Assembly (NCBI GenBank): GCA_029933005.1
Contig: JAOZOY010000021.1
Span: 1 to 35,929, forward strand
Direction of reading: 5' to 3'
Source: Deltaproteobacteria bacterium
GTDB taxonomy: Bacteria; Desulfobacterota; Desulfobulbia; Desulfobulbales; SURF-16
Length of the DNA stretch: 35,929 nucleotides
Shown piece by piece: positions 32,913 through 35,929 of this stretch. The stretch's first letter is position 1; every line of letters begins with the position of its first letter. The notes beneath the pieces are model-generated. The model was not told the origin of the DNA, ran no database searches, and saw only the letters and a program-made list of their open reading frames with translations. A program made the translations under genes and the position numbers.

Positions 32913-33086
32913 ATATTTTCTATAGATAGAGTAAGAATCAAAAAGCCCCTGCCGCTAACATCTTTCCCGCAGACTTTCCTTGCTCGTATTGAAGAATTCC
33001 CTGGAAAAACCAGGTGAATGGTGCAACTTTTCAGCCAAAGGGGTATAATAAAATGTTGCGTGGCAAGGTGGAAAGCCATTTGGAAT

Positions 33087-34148
33087 ATGATGATTAAGAG
33101 AAAAAAAACAAGACAGATTCATGTCGGTAATGTCCCTATCGGCGGTGATGCGCCAATTATTGTGCAGTCAATGACCAATACCGATACGCGGGACGTTGAG
33201 GCAACTGTTGCCCAGATTAAAGGGCTGGAAGCGGCCGGCTGTGAGATGATTCGGGTGGCGGTCCCTGAGCCGGAAGCGGCCCGGGCCATTGGAGCGATCC
33301 GCGAGCGAATTGACATTCCCCTGATTGCCGATATTCATTTTGATCATCGCCTGGCCGTGGCCAGCATGGAAAACGGCGCTCAGGCCATCCGGATTAATCC
33401 CGGCAACATCGGCGGGCCGGAGAAGCTGGCTCAAGTGGTTCGGGCGGCCAGTAAATTCAAGGTGCCGATTCGGGTTGGAGTTAACTCGGGTTCCGTGGAA
33501 AAGGAGATCCTGGCCAGGCACGGCCATCCCACGCCGGCGGCTCTAGTGGAGAGCGCACTGAAGAATACCCGTCTTCTGGAAAGGTTGGGTTTTTATGAAA
33601 TTAAAATTTCCATCAAATCATCCGATGCCCTTGCCACTATAGAGGCCTATCGGCTGCTTTCCGAGCAAACTGATTACCCCCTGCATCTGGGGGTGACCGA
33701 GGCCGGAGGACTGATCGGCGGCACGGTCAAATCGAGTTTTGCCCTGGGAGTTCTTTTTCTGGAGGGCATCGGCGATACCTTTCGTGTCTCTTTGACACGC
33801 GATCCTCTGGAAGAGATTCGGGTCTGTTACGAGCTTCTTCGTGCCCTGCATATCCGCCAACGTGGTCCTGAACTGATATCATGCCCTACCTGCGGCCGCT
33901 GCCGGATCAATCTTTTCGGTCTCTCTGAAAAAATTGAACAGTATGTTCAGACGATTACAACTCCTCTGAAAATTGCGGTCATGGGTTGTGTGGTGAACGG
34001 CCCGGGCGAAGCCCGGGAGGCGGATCTCGGCGTTGCCGGCGGCAATGGCGTCGGGATCCTGTTCAAGAAAGGCAAGCTGTATAAAAAGATCCCTGAAGAC
34101 GAACTTTATGATGTTTTTATTGAAGAATTAGAAAAAATGATAGAATAG
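33087..34148 (+). CDS. ispG: 4-hydroxy-3-methylbut-2-enyl diphosphate synthase, IspG (GcpE)
   Basis: The 353-residue iron-sulfur enzyme converts MEcPP to HMBPP in the MEP isoprenoid pathway. The N-terminal TIM barrel shows VQSMTNTDTRDVEAT, IPLIADIHFD, and INPGNIGG. The C-terminal domain carries the [4Fe-4S] ligands C266 and C269 (CPTCGRC) and C301 (MGCVVNGPGEA, with the glutamate ligand shortly after). Length is typical of the compact bacterial form. The ATG at 33087 (another directly after) begins the family core; a longer in-frame extension looks non-conserved. proS follows after 58 bp, a common pairing. Confidence 0.95.
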   Translation: MMIKRKKTRQIHVGNVPIGGDAPIIVQSMTNTDTRDVEATVAQIKGLEAAGCEMIRVAVPEPEAARAIGAIRERIDIPLIADIHFDHRLAVASMENGAQAIRINPGNIGGPEKLAQVVRAASKFKVPIRVGVNSGSVEKEILARHGHPTPAALVESALKNTRLLERLGFYEIKISIKSSDALATIEAYRLLSEQTDYPLHLGVTEAGGLIGGTVKSSFALGVLFLEGIGDTFRVSLTRDPLEEIRVCYELLRALHIRQRGPELISCPTCGRCRINLFGLSEKIEQYVQTITTPLKIAVMGCVVNGPGEAREADLGVAGGNGVGILFKKGKLYKKIPEDELYDVFIEELEKMIE

Positions 34149-34206
34149 AAATTCAGTCGTCTAAGCATGGCGCTGATATCGAATACGATGGAATGAAAGG
34201 ACAGAC

Positions 34207-35929
34207 ATGCGTTTTTCAAAACTTCTTATCCCCACTTTAAAAGAAACTCCGGCCGAAGCCGAGGTGGTCAGCCATCAGCTTATGCTTCGGGCCGGATTTA
34301 TTCGTAAACTGACTTCTGGAATATACTCGTATCTTCCCTTGGGGCTGGCCGCAATCCGAAAAGTCGAGCGGATTGTCCGTGAAGAGATGAACAGGGCCGG
34401 AGCCCAGGAGTTGTTGCTTCCCATGGTGCAGCCCGCTGAACTCTGGCGGGAGTCCGGCCGCTGGCAGAAATACGGACCGGAACTGCTGCGTTTTACCGAT
34501 CGTCATCATCACGAAAATTGCCTGGGGCCGACCCATGAGGAGGTCATCACTGATCTGGTGCGGCTGAATGTCCATTCCTACCGTGAGTTGCCCATCAATC
34601 TTTACCAGATCCAGACCAAGTTTCGGGATGAGATCCGGCCTCGATTCGGACTCATGCGTGGTCGGGAATTTATTATGAAGGATGGTTACAGTTTTGACGC
34701 CACAGATGAGGCCGCCGGTGAAACCTATGAAAAAATGAACAGGGCCTACCATCGTATTTTCAGCCGCTGTGGCCTGAAATTTCGAGCAGTTGAGGCGGAT
34801 TCCGGCACCATCGGCGGCAGCTTTTCTCGTGAATTCATGGTGTTGGCTGATACTGGCGAGGATACCATTGTTGTCTGTAAGAACTGCAGCTATGCCGCCA
34901 ATATGGAAAAAGCAAGGGCCATGGAGATTCCCGCTGCCGGAACTCCGGATCTGCTGTCCATGGAAAAAATAGAGACTCCGGGCAAACGCAAGGTCAAGGC
35001 CGTTACCGAGTTTTTGGATATCTCGCCCAAGGAGCTTGTGAAAACACTTGTTTATCTGGCTGACGGCGAGCCGGTTGCCGTCCTGATGCGTGGCGATCAC
35101 GAGGTGCAGGAGGTCAAACTGCAGAATCTGCTTGGCGCCATGGAGGTTGAGATGGCCGATGACAAGCAGGTGTTCGATGTCACTGGTGTCCCCACCGGTT
35201 ATCTTGGTCCGGTTGGTTTGAAAATCAAGGTTGTGGCGGATCTGGAAGTGATGAAAATGAGCAATTTTGCTATAGGGGCCAATGAAAAGAATTTTCACTC
35301 TTTGAATGTCAATGTCGGCCGGGATTTTGAGGTTTTACAATTCGCCGATCTCCGTATGGTCACGGCTGATGACCGCTGTCCATCCTGCGGTGGCGGGCTT
35401 GAGTTGACCAGGGGGATCGAGGTGGGCCATATTTTTAAGCTGGGCACTGCTTACAGCCAGGCTTTAAACGCGACTTTTCTCGATAATCAGGGACAGGAAC
35501 AGTCCTTTGTCATGGGCTGTTACGGCATTGGCGTCAGTCGGAGCGTGGCTGCCGCCATTGAGCAGAACCACGACAAAGACGGCATGATTTTGCCCATGCC
35601 CATTGCCCCTTTTCAGGTTGTGTTGCTGAATCTTTCCACGAAAGATGAAGAAATTACCCAGGCGGCCGAGGGGCTTTATCAGGAATGTCTGGACAGGGGT
35701 ATTGAGGTTCTCATGGATGACCGGGATGAAAGGCCGGGAGTGAAATTCAAGGATGCTGATCTTATCGGCATCCCGATTCGCCTGACAGTAGGTCGAAGTT
35801 TCAGCAAGGATGGTGTTATTGAAATTCGCAGCCGGCGAACCGGTGAGACCGTTACCATGCCGTTATCTGAAACGGTTGAAAAGCTAAGAAAAATGATTGA
35901 TTTCGAGATGATTGGTGAGCTTTCCGTAA
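34207..35929 (+). CDS. proS: Prolyl-tRNA synthetase (3' end cut by window)
   Basis: The open frame runs 574 codons from ATG 34207 to the window edge without a stop, so only the last few residues are probably missing (the bacterial form is about 570-580 residues). Class II motifs are visible: SGIYSYLPLG, LGPTHEEVITDL, QIQTKFRDEIRPRFGLMRGREFIMKD, and the C-terminal MGCYGIGVSRSVAA. The insertion (editing) domain occupies ~residues 225-400. It charges tRNA-Pro with proline. AAAGGA at 34196-34201 precedes the ATG. It is probably co-transcribed with ispG. Confidence 0.95.
   Translation, partial: MRFSKLLIPTLKETPAEAEVVSHQLMLRAGFIRKLTSGIYSYLPLGLAAIRKVERIVREEMNRAGAQELLLPMVQPAELWRESGRWQKYGPELLRFTDRHHHENCLGPTHEEVITDLVRLNVHSYRELPINLYQIQTKFRDEIRPRFGLMRGREFIMKDGYSFDATDEAAGETYEKMNRAYHRIFSRCGLKFRAVEADSGTIGGSFSREFMVLADTGEDTIVVCKNCSYAANMEKARAMEIPAAGTPDLLSMEKIETPGKRKVKAVTEFLDISPKELVKTLVYLADGEPVAVLMRGDHEVQEVKLQNLLGAMEVEMADDKQVFDVTGVPTGYLGPVGLKIKVVADLEVMKMSNFAIGANEKNFHSLNVNVGRDFEVLQFADLRMVTADDRCPSCGGGLELTRGIEVGHIFKLGTAYSQALNATFLDNQGQEQSFVMGCYGIGVSRSVAAAIEQNHDKDGMILPMPIAPFQVVLLNLSTKDEEITQAAEGLYQECLDRGIEVLMDDRDERPGVKFKDADLIGIPIRLTVGRSFSKDGVIEIRSRRTGETVTMPLSETVEKLRKMIDFEMIGELSV

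Noticed and set aside
34237-35298. A 353-codon open frame on the minus strand
   Set aside because: It is the antisense shadow of proS, which has all class II synthetase motifs on the plus strand; the antisense protein shows no domain pattern.

Overview
The window is ordinary, gene-dense bacterial chromosome of moderate GC content. It reads like a member of the Desulfobacterota (the former Deltaproteobacteria, perhaps a Desulfobulbales-type anaerobe). That placement is inference from gene content: a short Aquifex-type aconitase, a DUF362 protein, a FabL-type enoyl reductase, an EAL-HDOD protein, a selenium-metabolism-type LysR regulator, NikR, an ispG-proS pair and a FolE2-family protein. There are no rRNA or tRNA genes, no CRISPR array, no transposase gene and no prophage.

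Layout. 1-2990: a palindromic repeat element, aconitase, then a 480-bp intergenic region holding a near-perfect sigma-54 promoter followed at once by a short CU-rich segment and a strong terminator, i.e. a candidate small RNA. 2991-6850 (+): DUF362 protein, FabL, Maf and an EAL-HDOD signalling protein. 6928-13874 (-): glyS, a FolE2-like protein without its metal ligands, a single-domain response regulator, and a compact rpoZ-dnaJ-moaC-dksA-galT cluster. 14377-16782 (+): four exported or lipid-anchored proteins, two of them FlgO-like. 16878-19574: purA (-) diverging from tatB-tatC (+). 19816-21569 (-): a radical SAM protein and a nucleoside deaminase. 21813-24544 (+): a degenerate J-domain-like protein, an M48 membrane protease with TPRs, and a corrinoid adenosyltransferase. 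24637-26962: a flavodoxin-like protein (-) and HemY (+). 27023-30814 (-): a coiled-coil lipoprotein overlapping a GGDEF protein, then dnaA. 31518-35929 (+): nikR, a LysR regulator, ispG and proS, which runs off the window.

Functional themes. Transcription control and the stringent response share one cluster (omega plus DksA). Cofactor genes are scattered through the window (haem, corrinoid, molybdopterin, isoprenoid). Two separate proteins belong to c-di-GMP-related families (EAL-HDOD, GGDEF).

The intergenic space is unusually rich in inverted repeats of several families: a mosaic palindromic element of about 150 bp in three places, GAAATCCG-type repeats, CTCTGTGAGAG-type repeats, and a GACAGGAT-type repeat. 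The most promising undescribed items are the sigma-54-driven candidate sRNA with three upstream operator-like repeats (2528-2888) and the FolE2-fold pseudoenzyme (9180-9926).
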